Of a DNA stretch of 64,000 nt, positions 1 to 8,999 are shown one piece after another (the stretch's first letter is position 1; the number at the start of each line of letters is the position of its first letter). This DNA is from an uncultured Paracoccaceae bacterium (GTDB lineage Bacteria > Pseudomonadota > Alphaproteobacteria > Rhodobacterales > Rhodobacteraceae): the NCBI GenBank assembly GCA_947497985.1, contig CANMIX010000008.1:156349-220348 (forward strand), in the 5' to 3' direction. Under the pieces are notes generated by a model, which searched no databases, was not told the origin of the DNA, and saw only the letters and a program-made list of their open reading frames with translations. The position numbers were made by a program, and so were the translations under genes.

Positions 1-121
1 TTTTATGAACAAAACCTCGTTTCTTTGGCTGGGCTGGCACGACGTCATCAATCGGCGGTAGACGATCAGTGTCGAAGCCCGCTGCCGTTAGGAACACGTG
101 TGAGTAAACGCTGGTCAACAT
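1..121 (-). CDS. Truncated hypothetical protein, N-terminal 40 codons only
   Basis: An ATG at 119-121 on the minus strand is preceded by a good Shine-Dalgarno (AGGAGA, 6 bases away). It opens a frame that stays open to the window edge and begins MLTSVYSHVFLTAAGFDTD. I do not recognise the family. It is transcribed divergently from the LysR gene at 227, and LysR regulators often control the divergent neighbour, so it may be that regulator's target. This is inference from position only. The C-terminus lies outside the window. Confidence 0.5.
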   Translation of the reverse strand, partial: MLTSVYSHVFLTAAGFDTDRLPPIDDVVPAQPKKRGFVHK

Positions 122-226
122 TGGCTTTCTCCTGTGGTTAAGTCTCAATTTCCGTAATCCATCCTTTCCGACGCGCTGGTTTTATGCGACTCAATAAGAA
201 TTCCAATATGTAAGCTGAGATTAAGT

Positions 227-1099
227 ATGAACTGGATGAAGATGCCGCCGTTGTCTGCGTTGCGCGCGTTTGCGGCCTTTGCCGAACGTGGCAGTGTGGC
301 TGAAGCAGGCGACAGTTTGAACGTCAGCCATGCGGCAATCAGCCAGCAAATCCGGGCGCTTGAGAAGCATTTGGATGTGTCCTTGGTTGATCGGCAGGGG
401 CGTGCGTTGGAGCTGACATTGTCCGGGCATCGATTGGCGCAGGCACTGCATCTTGGCTTTGGCGTAATCGAAAATGCAGTGCGCGAAATTGTCAAACAGG
501 GGGACACACGGCCGATACATATTACCTGTACCCCGATGTTTGCCGCCAAATGGCTGATGCCGCGTCTTGGGGAGTTTCGCGAACGTCACCCCGAGATTGA
601 CTTGATTTTGGACCCAACCGGCAAAGTGGTAGATATGAGAAAAGGGGAGTTCGACCTTGCGATCCGCCATGGTGATGGCAATTGGGCAGGGTTGGAGGCC
701 GAGATGTTTCTGCCAGTGCAGTTGGTTGTTACGGCCGCACCAGCGCTTGTGGCTGGGCGCGACATCGCTTCGCCCAGCGATCTGCTGGATTTGCCATGGG
801 TCGAAGAGCTCGGCACCACTGAGGCAAGCGCCTGGATGCAGTCTCGGGGCGTCAAAGGTGAACCCCGTGGTCCGCGGGTGCGATTGCCCGGAAATCTATT
901 GTTGGAAGCGGTCTTGGGGGGGCAAGGTGTCGCTGTCAAAATACGGGAGTTCGTACAGGACGAACTTGCCAGCGGTCGTTTGGTCGAGCTGTTCCACGAA
1001 GAAGACGCGCGAGGATATCACATCGTAACGCGGTCCGGCGTCTTGCGCCCGCAGGTTCGAAAATTTGCAGCTTGGTTACGTCAACAAGGCACCGCTTGA
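227..1099 (+). CDS. LysR-family transcriptional regulator (GcvA-like)
   Basis: The 290-residue product has the usual LysR length. Residues about 8-65 form the winged helix-turn-helix (PPLSALRAFAAFAERGSVAEA, then HAAISQQIRALE), which matches the GcvA/AmpR-like subgroup. The remainder is the periplasmic-binding-like effector domain. The start at 227 has only a weak ribosome site, and an in-frame ATG at 236 is an alternative. It is divergent from the truncated gene at 1-121 and lies 140 bp before ccoG. Its ligand and targets cannot be read from sequence. It is probably not part of the cco operon, because that operon has its own Fnr-type box. Confidence 0.85.
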   Translation: MNWMKMPPLSALRAFAAFAERGSVAEAGDSLNVSHAAISQQIRALEKHLDVSLVDRQGRALELTLSGHRLAQALHLGFGVIENAVREIVKQGDTRPIHITCTPMFAAKWLMPRLGEFRERHPEIDLILDPTGKVVDMRKGEFDLAIRHGDGNWAGLEAEMFLPVQLVVTAAPALVAGRDIASPSDLLDLPWVEELGTTEASAWMQSRGVKGEPRGPRVRLPGNLLLEAVLGGQGVAVKIREFVQDELASGRLVELFHEEDARGYHIVTRSGVLRPQVRKFAAWLRQQGTA

Positions 1100-1161
1100 T
1101 GCCAGGCGCGACAATACGCGCAAGGAGAGCGGGTGAAAAACATCCATTGGGCATGCGCATT

Positions 1162-1175
1162 TTGATCCACGTCAA
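1162..1175. promoter_or_regulatory. FnrL/FNR-type box upstream of ccoG
   Basis: TTGATCCACGTCAA is a 5-4-5 dyad that fits the FNR-family consensus TTGAT-N4-ATCAA with one change. Its centre is 71 bases before the ccoG start codon. In Rhodobacteraceae FnrL is known to activate cbb3-oxidase genes at low oxygen. The placement therefore suggests that ccoGHIS is induced by oxygen limitation. Confidence 0.75.
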
Positions 1176-1239
1176 AGTTTGAAAACTGCATATTTGGCAA
1201 AAGTTGGATCGGTAATGCAGTAATCCGTGGAGCACGCCC

Positions 1240-2670
1240 GTGAGCGATTCCAACCCGACCCCCAGCCTATATGCCGCTAGGGAGCCGATTTTTCCGCGCC
1301 GGGTGTCCGGCAAATTCCGGAACCTCAAATGGTTCATCATGGCGGTGACCCTTGGCATCTACTACCTGACGCCCTTCTTGCGGTGGGACAGGGGACCGAA
1401 CCTGCCGGACCAAGCGGTGTTGATTGATCTGGCCAATCGGCGGTTCTACTTTTTCTGGATCGAGATCTGGCCGCATGAGTTTTATTTTGTGGCTGGCCTT
1501 TTGATCATGGCGGGGCTGGGTCTGTTCCTCTTTACCTCGGCCTTGGGCCGGGTCTGGTGTGGCTATACCTGTCCGCAAACGGTGTGGACGGATCTTTATA
1601 TCCTTGTGGAACGTTGGATCGAGGGGGACCGAAACGCGCGTCTGCGCCTGCACCGACAGAAAAAGCTCGATCTGCGCAAGGTCCGGCTGCGGATCACCAA
1701 ATGGGCGGCCTGGCTGTTGATTGGCCTGGCCACTGGTGGCGCTTGGGTCTTTTATTTCGCCGATGCGCCAACGCTGGCCGTTGATCTGGTGACGGGGCAA
1801 GCGCATGCGATCGCCTATTCCACCATCGCGGTGCTGACCTTTACGACCTTCCTGTTCGGAGGGTTTGCCCGGGAGCAAATCTGTATCTACGCTTGCCCCT
1901 GGCCCCGTATTCAGGCGGCGATGATGGACGAAGACACGCTGACGGTTGGCTATCGGCCGTGGCGGGGGGAGCCGCGCGGTAAACACAGCAAATCGGCAGA
2001 TGCGGATCAAAGGGGCGATTGCATCGATTGCATGGCCTGCGTCAACGTCTGCCCGGTTGGCATCGACATTCGTGATGGGCAACAGATGGAGTGCATCACT
2101 TGCGCGCTGTGCATTGATGCTTGCGATGACATCATGGCCAAGATCGGCAAACCGCGCGGGTTGATCGACTATATGGCGCTGTCAGATGAAACCCGTGAAA
2201 TGGCGGGGGAGAAACCAAAACCTGTCTGGTCTCATATTCTGCGCCCGCGCACGGTTCTTTACACAGCGCTGTGGGCGATGGTCGGTTTCGCACTGGTCTA
2301 TGCGCTGTTTATCCGTCCTGAGGTCGACCTCACAGTCGCGCCGGTACGCAACCCGACCTATGTGACCCTCTCTGACGGCTCCATTCGCAACACCTACGAT
2401 GTGCGTCTGCGCAACAAACATGGCGAGCCGCGCCCGTTTGAGCTCTCTGTCAGTGGGGACCCGGCCTATCGCATCGCATTGGAGAATGAGGACGACACCG
2501 TGGTCGAAGTGCCCGCTGATGCTGCATATCTGCAACGTGTCTATGTGATTGCGCCCAGAGGGACCCAGCCGGCACTGGGTGAGGCAAGTGACGTCCGCAT
2601 CTGGGTCGAAGACCAAGACAGCGGTGAACGAGCCCACAAAGACAGCACTTTCAATGGACGAGGACAATAA
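1240..2670 (+). CDS. ccoG: CcoG (RdxA/FixG), cbb3 oxidase accessory protein with 4Fe-4S centres
   Basis: The 476-residue inner-membrane protein has several N-terminal membrane segments (about residues 30-60, 85-105 and 155-210). Two ferredoxin-type clusters follow at about 260-300 (CIDCMACVNVCP and CITCALCIDACD). There are also Cys-Pro membrane motifs (CGYTCPQ, YACPWPR). The C-terminal third is a periplasmic immunoglobulin-like domain. CcoG is associated with copper reduction and delivery during assembly of cbb3-type cytochrome oxidase. The start is GTG at 1240. It is the first gene of ccoGHIS, with ccoH starting 2 bases after its stop. The structural genes ccoNOQP are not in the 1.2 kb upstream. 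Confidence 0.95.
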   Translation: MSDSNPTPSLYAAREPIFPRRVSGKFRNLKWFIMAVTLGIYYLTPFLRWDRGPNLPDQAVLIDLANRRFYFFWIEIWPHEFYFVAGLLIMAGLGLFLFTSALGRVWCGYTCPQTVWTDLYILVERWIEGDRNARLRLHRQKKLDLRKVRLRITKWAAWLLIGLATGGAWVFYFADAPTLAVDLVTGQAHAIAYSTIAVLTFTTFLFGGFAREQICIYACPWPRIQAAMMDEDTLTVGYRPWRGEPRGKHSKSADADQRGDCIDCMACVNVCPVGIDIRDGQQMECITCALCIDACDDIMAKIGKPRGLIDYMALSDETREMAGEKPKPVWSHILRPRTVLYTALWAMVGFALVYALFIRPEVDLTVAPVRNPTYVTLSDGSIRNTYDVRLRNKHGEPRPFELSVSGDPAYRIALENEDDTVVEVPADAAYLQRVYVIAPRGTQPALGEASDVRIWVEDQDSGERAHKDSTFNGRGQ

Positions 2671-2672
2671 GC

Positions 2673-3143
2673 ATGGATAAGCCACAACGCGAATTCACCG
2701 GGCGCCATGCCTTGATGCTGTTTGTTGGGTGTTTCGCCATTATCATCGGTGTGAACATCACGCTGGCGGTCAAAGCGGTGAAAACTTTTCCTGGGCTGGA
2801 GGTGGCAAATTCATATGTCGCAAGTCAGGAGTTTGACGCGCGCCGCAACGCGCAAGAGGCACTGGGATGGGAGATTTGGGCCGAAGTTCAAAACGACATC
2901 CTGCGCCTGTCGATCACTGATCAAGACGGGCAACCGGTTGAGGTTGCTAAACTGAGCGCCACATTTGGTCGGGCAACCCATGTGAAAGACGACCAAACGC
3001 CGGATTTCACCTATGACGGTAGGGCCTATGTGGCGCCGGTGATTGTGGGCGATGGCAATTGGAACCTGCGTATGGTTGCGCGCGCGGCAGATGGGACTGA
3101 ATTTACCCAACGTGTGATCATCCACGTGCGCGAGGACGCCTAG
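2673..3143 (+). CDS. ccoH: CcoH/FixH family protein, cbb3 oxidase assembly
   Basis: This 156-residue protein has one N-terminal membrane anchor at about residues 14-34, followed by a periplasmic domain of the FixH family. The family stabilises the cbb3 oxidase complex during assembly and is expected to associate with CcoN in the inner membrane. It starts 2 bases after ccoG ends, and its stop codon is followed immediately by the ccoI start. This indicates a translationally coupled operon. Confidence 0.9.
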   Translation: MDKPQREFTGRHALMLFVGCFAIIIGVNITLAVKAVKTFPGLEVANSYVASQEFDARRNAQEALGWEIWAEVQNDILRLSITDQDGQPVEVAKLSATFGRATHVKDDQTPDFTYDGRAYVAPVIVGDGNWNLRMVARAADGTEFTQRVIIHVREDA

Positions 3144-5330
3144 ATGAGCGTTCAAGCCGACCCACACCGCCCGCAAATGGCTGTTTGCCCAGGATGTATC
3201 GCTGCGCCCAGCGGAGCGATCGAGACAGGTCCAACCGAGGCACGCTTGGCGCTTTCCTTGCCGACCATTCATTGTCAGGCCTGTATCTCCAAGGTGGAGC
3301 GCGGATTGGCCAAGGTGCCGGGCATTCGTTCCGCGCGGGTGAACCTGACCCTCAAACGGGCCCTGATCGAAGCCGACCCTGACATTGCAGCCGCGGATTT
3401 GATCCCAGTGGTCGAAGGCCTGGGCTATGAGGCGCATGAGCTGAACCTAGGCCAGCTGTCATCTACGGCAACCAACAAGGTTGGCCGCGATTTGGCGATG
3501 CGTCTGGCGGTGGCTGGGTTTGCGTCGATGAATGTGATGCTCCTGTCAATTTCGGTCTGGTCCGGCGCCAGCGACGCGACGCGAGATATGTTTCATTGGA
3601 TTTCAGCCGCGATCTCACTGCCGGCTGTCGCCTATGCGGGAAAGCCGTTTTTTGTAAACGCTTGGAGCGCTCTGCGTGTGCGGCGCTTGAACATGGACGT
3701 GCCAATTGTTCTGGCCTTGGTGCTGGCCTTGGTGACGTCGCTTTGGGAAACCAGCCTTGGCGGGGAACACGCTTATTTCGATGCTGCTTTGACATTGACG
3801 TTCTTTCTTTTGGCTGGCCGCTACCTTGATCAACGCACACGGGCAGTGGCGCGGTCCGCTGCCGAGGAATTGACAGCCCTAGAAGTGCCACGTGCAATCC
3901 GCGTCATCGATGGTGAAGAGGCTGAGATCGCAGTCTCAGACTTGGCAATTGGTGATCTGGTCTTGGTACGCCCTGGTGGACGTATGCCGGTGGACGGGCG
4001 TATTGCGGATGGTCGATCCGAGTTGGATCGTTCCCTCCTGACCGGAGAGACGCTACCGGTGTTTGCGGAACCCGGTCAGATGGTTTCTGCCGGCGAAGTG
4101 AACCTGACAGGTCCTTTGTGGGTGCGCGCGACGGCAGTGGGGGAGGAGACTTCGCTGCACCGTATGGCCGACTTGGTGGCCATCGCCGAAAGTGGGCGCT
4201 CGCGCTACACGTCGTTGGCGGACAAAGCAGCCAAGCTTTATGCGCCGGGAGTTCATATTCTGTCGGGGGTGGCCTTTGTTGGCTGGTACCTGTGGACCTT
4301 GGACATGCGCACCGCGTTGAATATCGCAGCCGCTGTTCTGATCATTACCTGTCCCTGTGCGCTTGGACTTGCGGTGCCTGCGGTGACAACAGCTGCATCA
4401 GGACGGTTGTTCAAACGGGGACTACTGATCAAGAGCGCCACGGCATTGGAGCGATTGGCAGAGGTCGACACGGTCGTGTTCGACAAAACTGGTACACTGA
4501 CCGAAGGCACGCCAGTGGTGACCAATATTGGCGCGCACAGTCGACGCGATCTCGAAGTTGCATTGGCCCTGGCCGAAGCGTCTTCGCACCCACTGGCGCA
4601 GGCACTTTCACGCGCCGCTCGGGCGGCTGGGATCAAACCTGCGGAGCTTCAAAACGTCGAAGAGCTTCCGGGCTTCGGGACTGAGGCTCAACTGCACGGT
4701 GCCTTTGTACGCTTGGGGCGGGCGGCGTGGGTTGGAGCGGCTCCTGTACATGAAACGGCCGCGTACCTTGATTGCGGAGATGGCCGCCTCCGGACTTTCA
4801 CCTTTGAGGATGGTTTGCGGCAAGGGGCCCATGATGTGGTCAAGGCTCTTCAGGCAGCGGGAAAAGAGGTCGTCTTGTTGTCCGGGGACAGCGAATTGCC
4901 AGTCTCTGCGCTTGCGCAGCACCTCGGGATCGCGACCTGGGCGGCTTCCGACTTGCCACAAGACAAGCTTGAGCGGGTTCAACAGATGACCGCACAGGGA
5001 CACAAGGTTTTGATGGTTGGGGACGGGTTGAATGACACGGCGGCCTTGGCTGCGGCACATGTGTCGATTTCCCCCGCGACGGCATTGGATGCGGCGAGGG
5101 TTGCTTCAGATGTCGTTCTGCTGGGGCGGGATCTGGCACCAATTGCCGAAGCTTGCGTCACCGCCCAGAAAGCCACCCGCCGAATTCGCGAAAACTTCCG
5201 CCTTGCGACCCTGTATAACGTCATCGCGGTGCCTTTGGCCGTGGCCGGGTTGGCAACTCCGTTGATCGCGGCGCTGGCTATGTCTTTATCGTCTATCACT
5301 GTGTCGCTGAATGCCCTGCGGCTGCGCTGA
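3144..5330 (+). CDS. ccoI: CcoI/FixI copper-translocating P1B-type ATPase
   Basis: The 728-residue protein has a heavy-metal-associated domain with CxxC (C44-Q-A-C47) and an extra N-terminal CPGC at 15-18. The intramembrane metal site is CPC at 403-405. The phosphorylated Asp is D447 in DKTGT, and the hinge motif GDGLND is at about 626-631. A TGET actuator loop and the HP locus (SSHPLA) are also present. Members of the CtpA/CcoI class move Cu(I) outward to supply the CuB site of cbb3 oxidase rather than for bulk copper resistance. Its place between ccoH and ccoS supports that role. Confidence 0.95.
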   Translation: MSVQADPHRPQMAVCPGCIAAPSGAIETGPTEARLALSLPTIHCQACISKVERGLAKVPGIRSARVNLTLKRALIEADPDIAAADLIPVVEGLGYEAHELNLGQLSSTATNKVGRDLAMRLAVAGFASMNVMLLSISVWSGASDATRDMFHWISAAISLPAVAYAGKPFFVNAWSALRVRRLNMDVPIVLALVLALVTSLWETSLGGEHAYFDAALTLTFFLLAGRYLDQRTRAVARSAAEELTALEVPRAIRVIDGEEAEIAVSDLAIGDLVLVRPGGRMPVDGRIADGRSELDRSLLTGETLPVFAEPGQMVSAGEVNLTGPLWVRATAVGEETSLHRMADLVAIAESGRSRYTSLADKAAKLYAPGVHILSGVAFVGWYLWTLDMRTALNIAAAVLIITCPCALGLAVPAVTTAASGRLFKRGLLIKSATALERLAEVDTVVFDKTGTLTEGTPVVTNIGAHSRRDLEVALALAEASSHPLAQALSRAARAAGIKPAELQNVEELPGFGTEAQLHGAFVRLGRAAWVGAAPVHETAAYLDCGDGRLRTFTFEDGLRQGAHDVVKALQAAGKEVVLLSGDSELPVSALAQHLGIATWAASDLPQDKLERVQQMTAQGHKVLMVGDGLNDTAALAAAHVSISPATALDAARVASDVVLLGRDLAPIAEACVTAQKATRRIRENFRLATLYNVIAVPLAVAGLATPLIAALAMSLSSITVSLNALRLR

Positions 5331-5345
5331 ACCGGAGCAAACCCA

Positions 5346-5504
5346 ATGACCGTGATTTCTTATCTGATTCCGATATCTTTGATCCTTGGTGGGCTCGGGC
5401 TTGCGGGCTTTGTCTATACCATTCGATCCAGTCAATATGACGACCCCGAAGGCGATGCGCGTCGAATTCTGAGCGATGATTGGGACGACCATCCAAAAGT
5501 GTGA
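5346..5504 (+). CDS. ccoS: CcoS, small cbb3 oxidase maturation protein
   Basis: This 52-codon ORF starts MTVISYLIPISLILGG. It has a single N-terminal membrane helix (about residues 4-25) followed by the conserved SSQYDDPEGDARRIL segment of the CcoS/FixS family. CcoS is needed for cofactor insertion into cbb3 oxidase. It starts 15 bases after ccoI and is the last gene of the operon, with a strong hairpin 18 bases beyond its stop. Confidence 0.9.
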   Translation: MTVISYLIPISLILGGLGLAGFVYTIRSSQYDDPEGDARRILSDDWDDHPKV

Positions 5505-5522
5505 TGGAGCAGTCAAATCAAC

Positions 5523-5555
5523 AAACAAAGGGCGCCGGAGGGGCGCCCTTTGTTT
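5523..5555. terminator. Bidirectional rho-independent terminator
   Basis: A perfect 14-bp stem (arms 5523-5536 and 5542-5555, GC core GGGCGCC) has a 5-base loop. It is flanked by A-rich sequence on the left and T-rich sequence on the right, so it can terminate ccoS from the plus strand and the carboxypeptidase gene (stop at 5578) from the minus strand. Confidence 0.9.
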
Positions 5556-5577
5556 TGTTCAAAATCAGATGCGCGAC

Positions 5578-7221
5578 TTATGATCGAGGCCCGATGGTCT
5601 CACATTCGGTGTTGCGCGATTGCAGGCGTCGGCATGCCAACTCTGCGTTCTCGCGTGTCATGCCAAGGAAGTTTGCATCAAAGCCGCGCGGGGTTTTTAC
5701 CACTTTGCGCAATGACCCCCGCAGTGTGGACATTTCTGTCAGGGCGGTTTTTAGCAAAACTTTTTCCGCCATGAAGCGGTTGCCATAACGTCCGACACTG
5801 ATGCCCCAGTATCGACCGCCAGAGGTGGACAGACGGGTGACCACAATCGGTTCTGCCGCTTCGTTATTGACGTCAATAAATTCGGCGGGTCGCGCACGGG
5901 GGCGGATGCCGCTTTCGTAGGGTTGGACCAAAGACAAGCGTTGTTGCTGGCCAACTGACGCGACGGCTGCAATGACCTGTGCATCCTCTGGAGCGGGCGT
6001 TGTTGTATCCAGATGAGCGGCTTCAACCACCGCGGCTTCAGCAATGGCGTTTTGAATGCTTGCTTGCAGATCAGAAGGTTGCGGGGCCTCAGGCGTATTG
6101 GCGGCCAACAAGGAAAAGGCGCTGCCTGTCGATGGCGCGGCTGCCGGCAAATCGGATGGTGTTTGATCCAGTTCCTGACCTGGGCGCAATCGGGGGCGCA
6201 GGCTGGTCTTGACCAGACCGGTGACCCGGATTGATTTGCCAACCCCATCAGGTGTGTCTGGAACCGTCGGGGTTTCAGCCACTCGGATGCCTTGGTTGCC
6301 CAGATATGCAGGCCGGGCCGGTTTGCGCAACTTGGCATGGGTCGGAGCTCGGCGGAAGCCGAGATCCAGAAGTTCGGCGACTTTCGCATTGCGTGAAGTT
6401 GTTGATTTCCCACCAAAAACGGTCGCAATCACCCGTTCGTTCCCCCGTTTTGCCGACGCCACAAGGTTAAAGCCCGCAGCATTGGTGTAGCCGGTCTTGA
6501 TCCCATCGGCGCCTTTGTAGGCTGCAAGCAGACGGCGGTTGGTGTTTGCCACCGTGCGAACACCAGCGTCTGCTGATTTGCGCGAGAACAGGTTATAGTA
6601 TTCGGGGTAGTCATACAGGATATGGCGGCCAAGGGTTGTCATGTCGCGTGCCGTCGACAAGTGACCGCTGGAGGTGAGGCCATGGGCATTCTTAAAGGTG
6701 GTCCGTGACATGCCAAGCGCCTTTGCCGTGCGGTTCATGCGACGGGCAAAGGCGGCCTCAGATCCGGCAATTGCTTCACCAATGGCGGTGGCGGCGTCGT
6801 TGCCGGATTTGATTGCGGCTGCGCGAATGAGATAGCGCAGAGCAATACGTTGACCCGATTTGAGACCCAGCTTTGACGGCGGTTCAGCGGCGGCATTGCG
6901 CGAAACCTTAACCTTGGTATCCAGAGTGATTTCGCCGTTTCGCACCGCTTCAAACGCGATGTAGAGCGTCATCATTTTGGTCAGGGATGCGGGGTGCAGG
7001 CGAGTATCTGCATTGCGGGAATGCAGCACTTCACCGGTTCGTGCGTCCATAACCATCGCCGCATAAGGTGCCGCATGGAGCGTTGTCACCGACAAAAGAC
7101 ACATAACAACGAAGGCTGTAATGCGTGAGAGTGCGCCTCGTGTACGTCGCCGTACAAAGGAGAGGTTAGCCCTGTTGGAGCCGGGTTTCCGGGCGTACGG
7201 AACCTGCGCGATATCTGCCAT
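5578..7221 (-). CDS. D-alanyl-D-alanine carboxypeptidase (S11, PBP5/6-like) with C-terminal SPOR domain
   Basis: The 547-residue protein has a basic N-terminus and a signal-peptide-like hydrophobic segment (about 33-51). The penicillin-binding catalytic motifs are S79-L-T-K82, S139-G-N141 and K242-T-G244. It trims the terminal D-Ala of peptidoglycan stem peptides in the periplasm. After a proline-rich linker, about the last 80 residues look like a SPOR domain, which binds denuded glycan strands at the division septum. The ATG at 7221 has GAGG five bases upstream. It is a single gene that ends at the shared terminator. Confidence 0.92.
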   Translation of the reverse strand: MADIAQVPYARKPGSNRANLSFVRRRTRGALSRITAFVVMCLLSVTTLHAAPYAAMVMDARTGEVLHSRNADTRLHPASLTKMMTLYIAFEAVRNGEITLDTKVKVSRNAAAEPPSKLGLKSGQRIALRYLIRAAAIKSGNDAATAIGEAIAGSEAAFARRMNRTAKALGMSRTTFKNAHGLTSSGHLSTARDMTTLGRHILYDYPEYYNLFSRKSADAGVRTVANTNRRLLAAYKGADGIKTGYTNAAGFNLVASAKRGNERVIATVFGGKSTTSRNAKVAELLDLGFRRAPTHAKLRKPARPAYLGNQGIRVAETPTVPDTPDGVGKSIRVTGLVKTSLRPRLRPGQELDQTPSDLPAAAPSTGSAFSLLAANTPEAPQPSDLQASIQNAIAEAAVVEAAHLDTTTPAPEDAQVIAAVASVGQQQRLSLVQPYESGIRPRARPAEFIDVNNEAAEPIVVTRLSTSGGRYWGISVGRYGNRFMAEKVLLKTALTEMSTLRGSLRKVVKTPRGFDANFLGMTRENAELACRRLQSRNTECETIGPRS

Positions 7222-7348
7222 GTCTGCCTCGAGTGTCGCCGATTTTCGGCTGACGATTTTTTGCTCTGCAGAAGGCTAACACAGTGATGGTTAATAATAA
7301 ACAGCTGTGGAACTACTCAAGCGGCGCCGATTTTTACGCAGATTTCGA

Positions 7349-7383
7349 CATCTAGTAGGGGTGAAGAGACTCCCTACTAGATG
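7349..7383. repeat. Perfect 12-bp inverted repeat with 11-base loop
   Basis: The arms CATCTAGTAGGG (7349-7360) and CCCTACTAGATG (7372-7383) are exact complements. They sit in the 278-bp gap between the carboxypeptidase start and the tautomerase-like gene end. There is no adjacent T tract, so it is not a typical terminator. It could be an operator or a structured RNA. Nothing else was identified in this gap. Confidence 0.7.
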
Positions 7384-7499
7384 CGCTGTTCCTTTAAATC
7401 TGCTGACCTCAAAAAAACGACGGGCCTATCCTTTTCGTGAGGTTGATTCCTCTCCAACTCCAAATTTGGTGCTAAGAAGACACAGCCAGCGCTCGCATC

Positions 7500-7823
7500 T
7501 TATGCTTGTGCAGACTGATGGTAGGGGGACAGGAAGGTGATAATCACGTTGTAAGGCGTGCCAGTGGGAATCAATGGCTTTAACGCTTCGACCAGAGTCT
7601 CGCTCAGCGTGGTCATGAACACGTCGTCGCGGTGCGGTTTTTCAAGAACCGCGACACGCAACAAAACGTGGTCGTGGTGTGTGGTCTGGACGGGATGCGC
7701 ACGTCCTTTGCAGGTGCCGGCGGTTTCGTCTTTGGCCCGAATGGTTTCTTCGATAACGGACAGTGCTTTTGCCGCGTCGAAGTCGAGATGGGCTGAATAT
7801 GACAGGTCAGCTTGGGGCATCAT
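7500..7823 (-). CDS. Small tautomerase-like protein (5-carboxymethyl-2-hydroxymuconate isomerase-like)
   Basis: The 107-residue protein begins MMPQADLSYSAHLDF. The second Met would give Pro next, as in tautomerase-superfamily enzymes that use an N-terminal proline. The pattern of length, LSYSAHL near the start, a central RAHPV strand and an HDHVLLRVAVL strand resembles the HpaF/CHMI family of homoprotocatechuate degradation. No other genes of that pathway are nearby, so the substrate is unknown. The start has AAGGAT upstream and two adjacent ATGs (7823 or 7820). It lies 12 bases downstream of the HAD gene and is probably co-transcribed with it. Confidence 0.55.
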   Translation of the reverse strand: MMPQADLSYSAHLDFDAAKALSVIEETIRAKDETAGTCKGRAHPVQTTHHDHVLLRVAVLEKPHRDDVFMTTLSETLVEALKPLIPTGTPYNVIITFLSPYHQSAQA

Positions 7824-7835
7824 AAGATCCTTCTA

Positions 7836-8546
7836 TCAAAGTCGCGCGATCAGTTCGGCCAGATCACCCATATCGTCAACCTCAAAGTAACGTGCATGGT
7901 TGACCGGGGGATCGGCATGTTCGTGGTCCCATACCAACCCATGGGGTACATGTGTGGCCCAACCACCGGCCGCCAAGACGGGCAGGATATCAGATCGCAT
8001 TGAGTTGCCCACCATCATGGTTTGACCCGGTTCATGCCCGTGCCTGCGAAAAATATCTGCGTAAACTTCGGCAGTTTTATCCGACACAATCTCAACCGCA
8101 TTGAAAAAATCGCCCAATCCCGACTGGGCGAGCTTGCGTTCTTGGTCCAACAAGTCGCCTTTGGTGATCAAAACAAGGTGATAATCTGCGGCCAAAGCTG
8201 TAACGGCATCGCGGGCATGAGGCAGCAATTCAATTGGATAGCTCAACATCATCTGACCTGCCTCAAGCAGATCTTTGATGACGGATGCCGGAACGCGGGC
8301 ATCTGTGACTTCGATCGCGGTTTCGATCATCGACAGTGTAAACCCCTTCACACCATAGCCGTAACGCCCCAGATTACGGGTTTCGGCGTCCATGAGCAGG
8401 CGATCCAACTGCTCAGGTCCGACGTCATGCGGTGTGTGATCCATTAAAAGTTCCGCAAAACGTTCCTGGGTAACCCGAAAGAAACGTTCGTTGTGCCAAA
8501 GAGTGTCGTCAGCATCAAATGCGATCGTTGTGAGTGTCTTTGACAT
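7836..8546 (-). CDS. HAD-superfamily hydrolase (YjjG-like)
   Basis: This is a 236-residue protein starting MSKTLTTIAFDADDTLWHNE. HAD motif I is DADDT at 11-15, motif II is ITKGD near 130, and VGNSMRSD is the motif III/IV region. These fit a phosphoaspartate-forming phosphatase of subfamily IA. The start at 8546 is chosen because it has GAAGGGA upstream. A longer in-frame extension to 8702 would run over clpS and has no family support. It is divergent from clpS. The substrate is unknown; nucleotide or sugar phosphates are typical of the family. Confidence 0.85.
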   Translation of the reverse strand: MSKTLTTIAFDADDTLWHNERFFRVTQERFAELLMDHTPHDVGPEQLDRLLMDAETRNLGRYGYGVKGFTLSMIETAIEVTDARVPASVIKDLLEAGQMMLSYPIELLPHARDAVTALAADYHLVLITKGDLLDQERKLAQSGLGDFFNAVEIVSDKTAEVYADIFRRHGHEPGQTMMVGNSMRSDILPVLAAGGWATHVPHGLVWDHEHADPPVNHARYFEVDDMGDLAELIARL

Positions 8547-8611
8547 TCTAATTCCCTTCGGTCTCTTTTCCTGCCGCCAAGAAAGGCTATATAAGCGCCC
8601 TAAGAAATTCC

Positions 8612-8977
8612 ATGCTGGATCGAGACGGCCTGCACATGAGCTTTGAACACATACTGATGACGGACAAGTCTGACGACGAAGGTGAAATGGACCTTCTGAC
8701 AAAGACTAAGCCTAAGACGCAGCGCCCACCGCGCTACAAGGTTCTGTTGCTGAACGACGATTACACCCCCATGGAATTTGTGGTCATGGTGTTGGAACGC
8801 TTCTTTGGCATGACCCATGCGCAAGCGTTCGAAATCATGTTGGTGGTCCACAAAAAAGGTCTCGCCGTGGTTGGTGTATTCAGCCATGAAATTGCTGAGA
8901 CCAAGGTGGCCCAGGTGATGGACTTTGCCCGTCGCCATCAGCATCCGTTGCAATGCACCATGGAAAAAGAAGAGTAA
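8612..8977 (+). CDS. clpS: ClpS, ATP-dependent Clp protease adaptor
   Basis: The 121-codon frame contains the ClpS core: [23 protein letters not shown], then the [12 protein letters not shown] strand-turn and the conserved [11 protein letters not shown] ending. ClpS binds substrates with N-terminal destabilising residues through its NDD/Met pocket and delivers them to ClpAP. The N-terminal 30 residues are variable and the start is uncertain. ATG 8612, 8636 and 8657 are all in frame, and 8657 ([10 protein letters not shown]) is closest to the usual length. None has a strong ribosome site. The methyltransferase follows 22 bases later. Confidence 0.9.
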   Translation: MLDRDGLHMSFEHILMTDKSDDEGEMDLLTKTKPKTQRPPRYKVLLLNDDYTPMEFVVMVLERFFGMTHAQAFEIMLVVHKKGLAVVGVFSHEIAETKVAQVMDFARRHQHPLQCTMEKEE

Positions 8978-8999
8978 TCAAAGGGAAAGGGGCGCGTTG

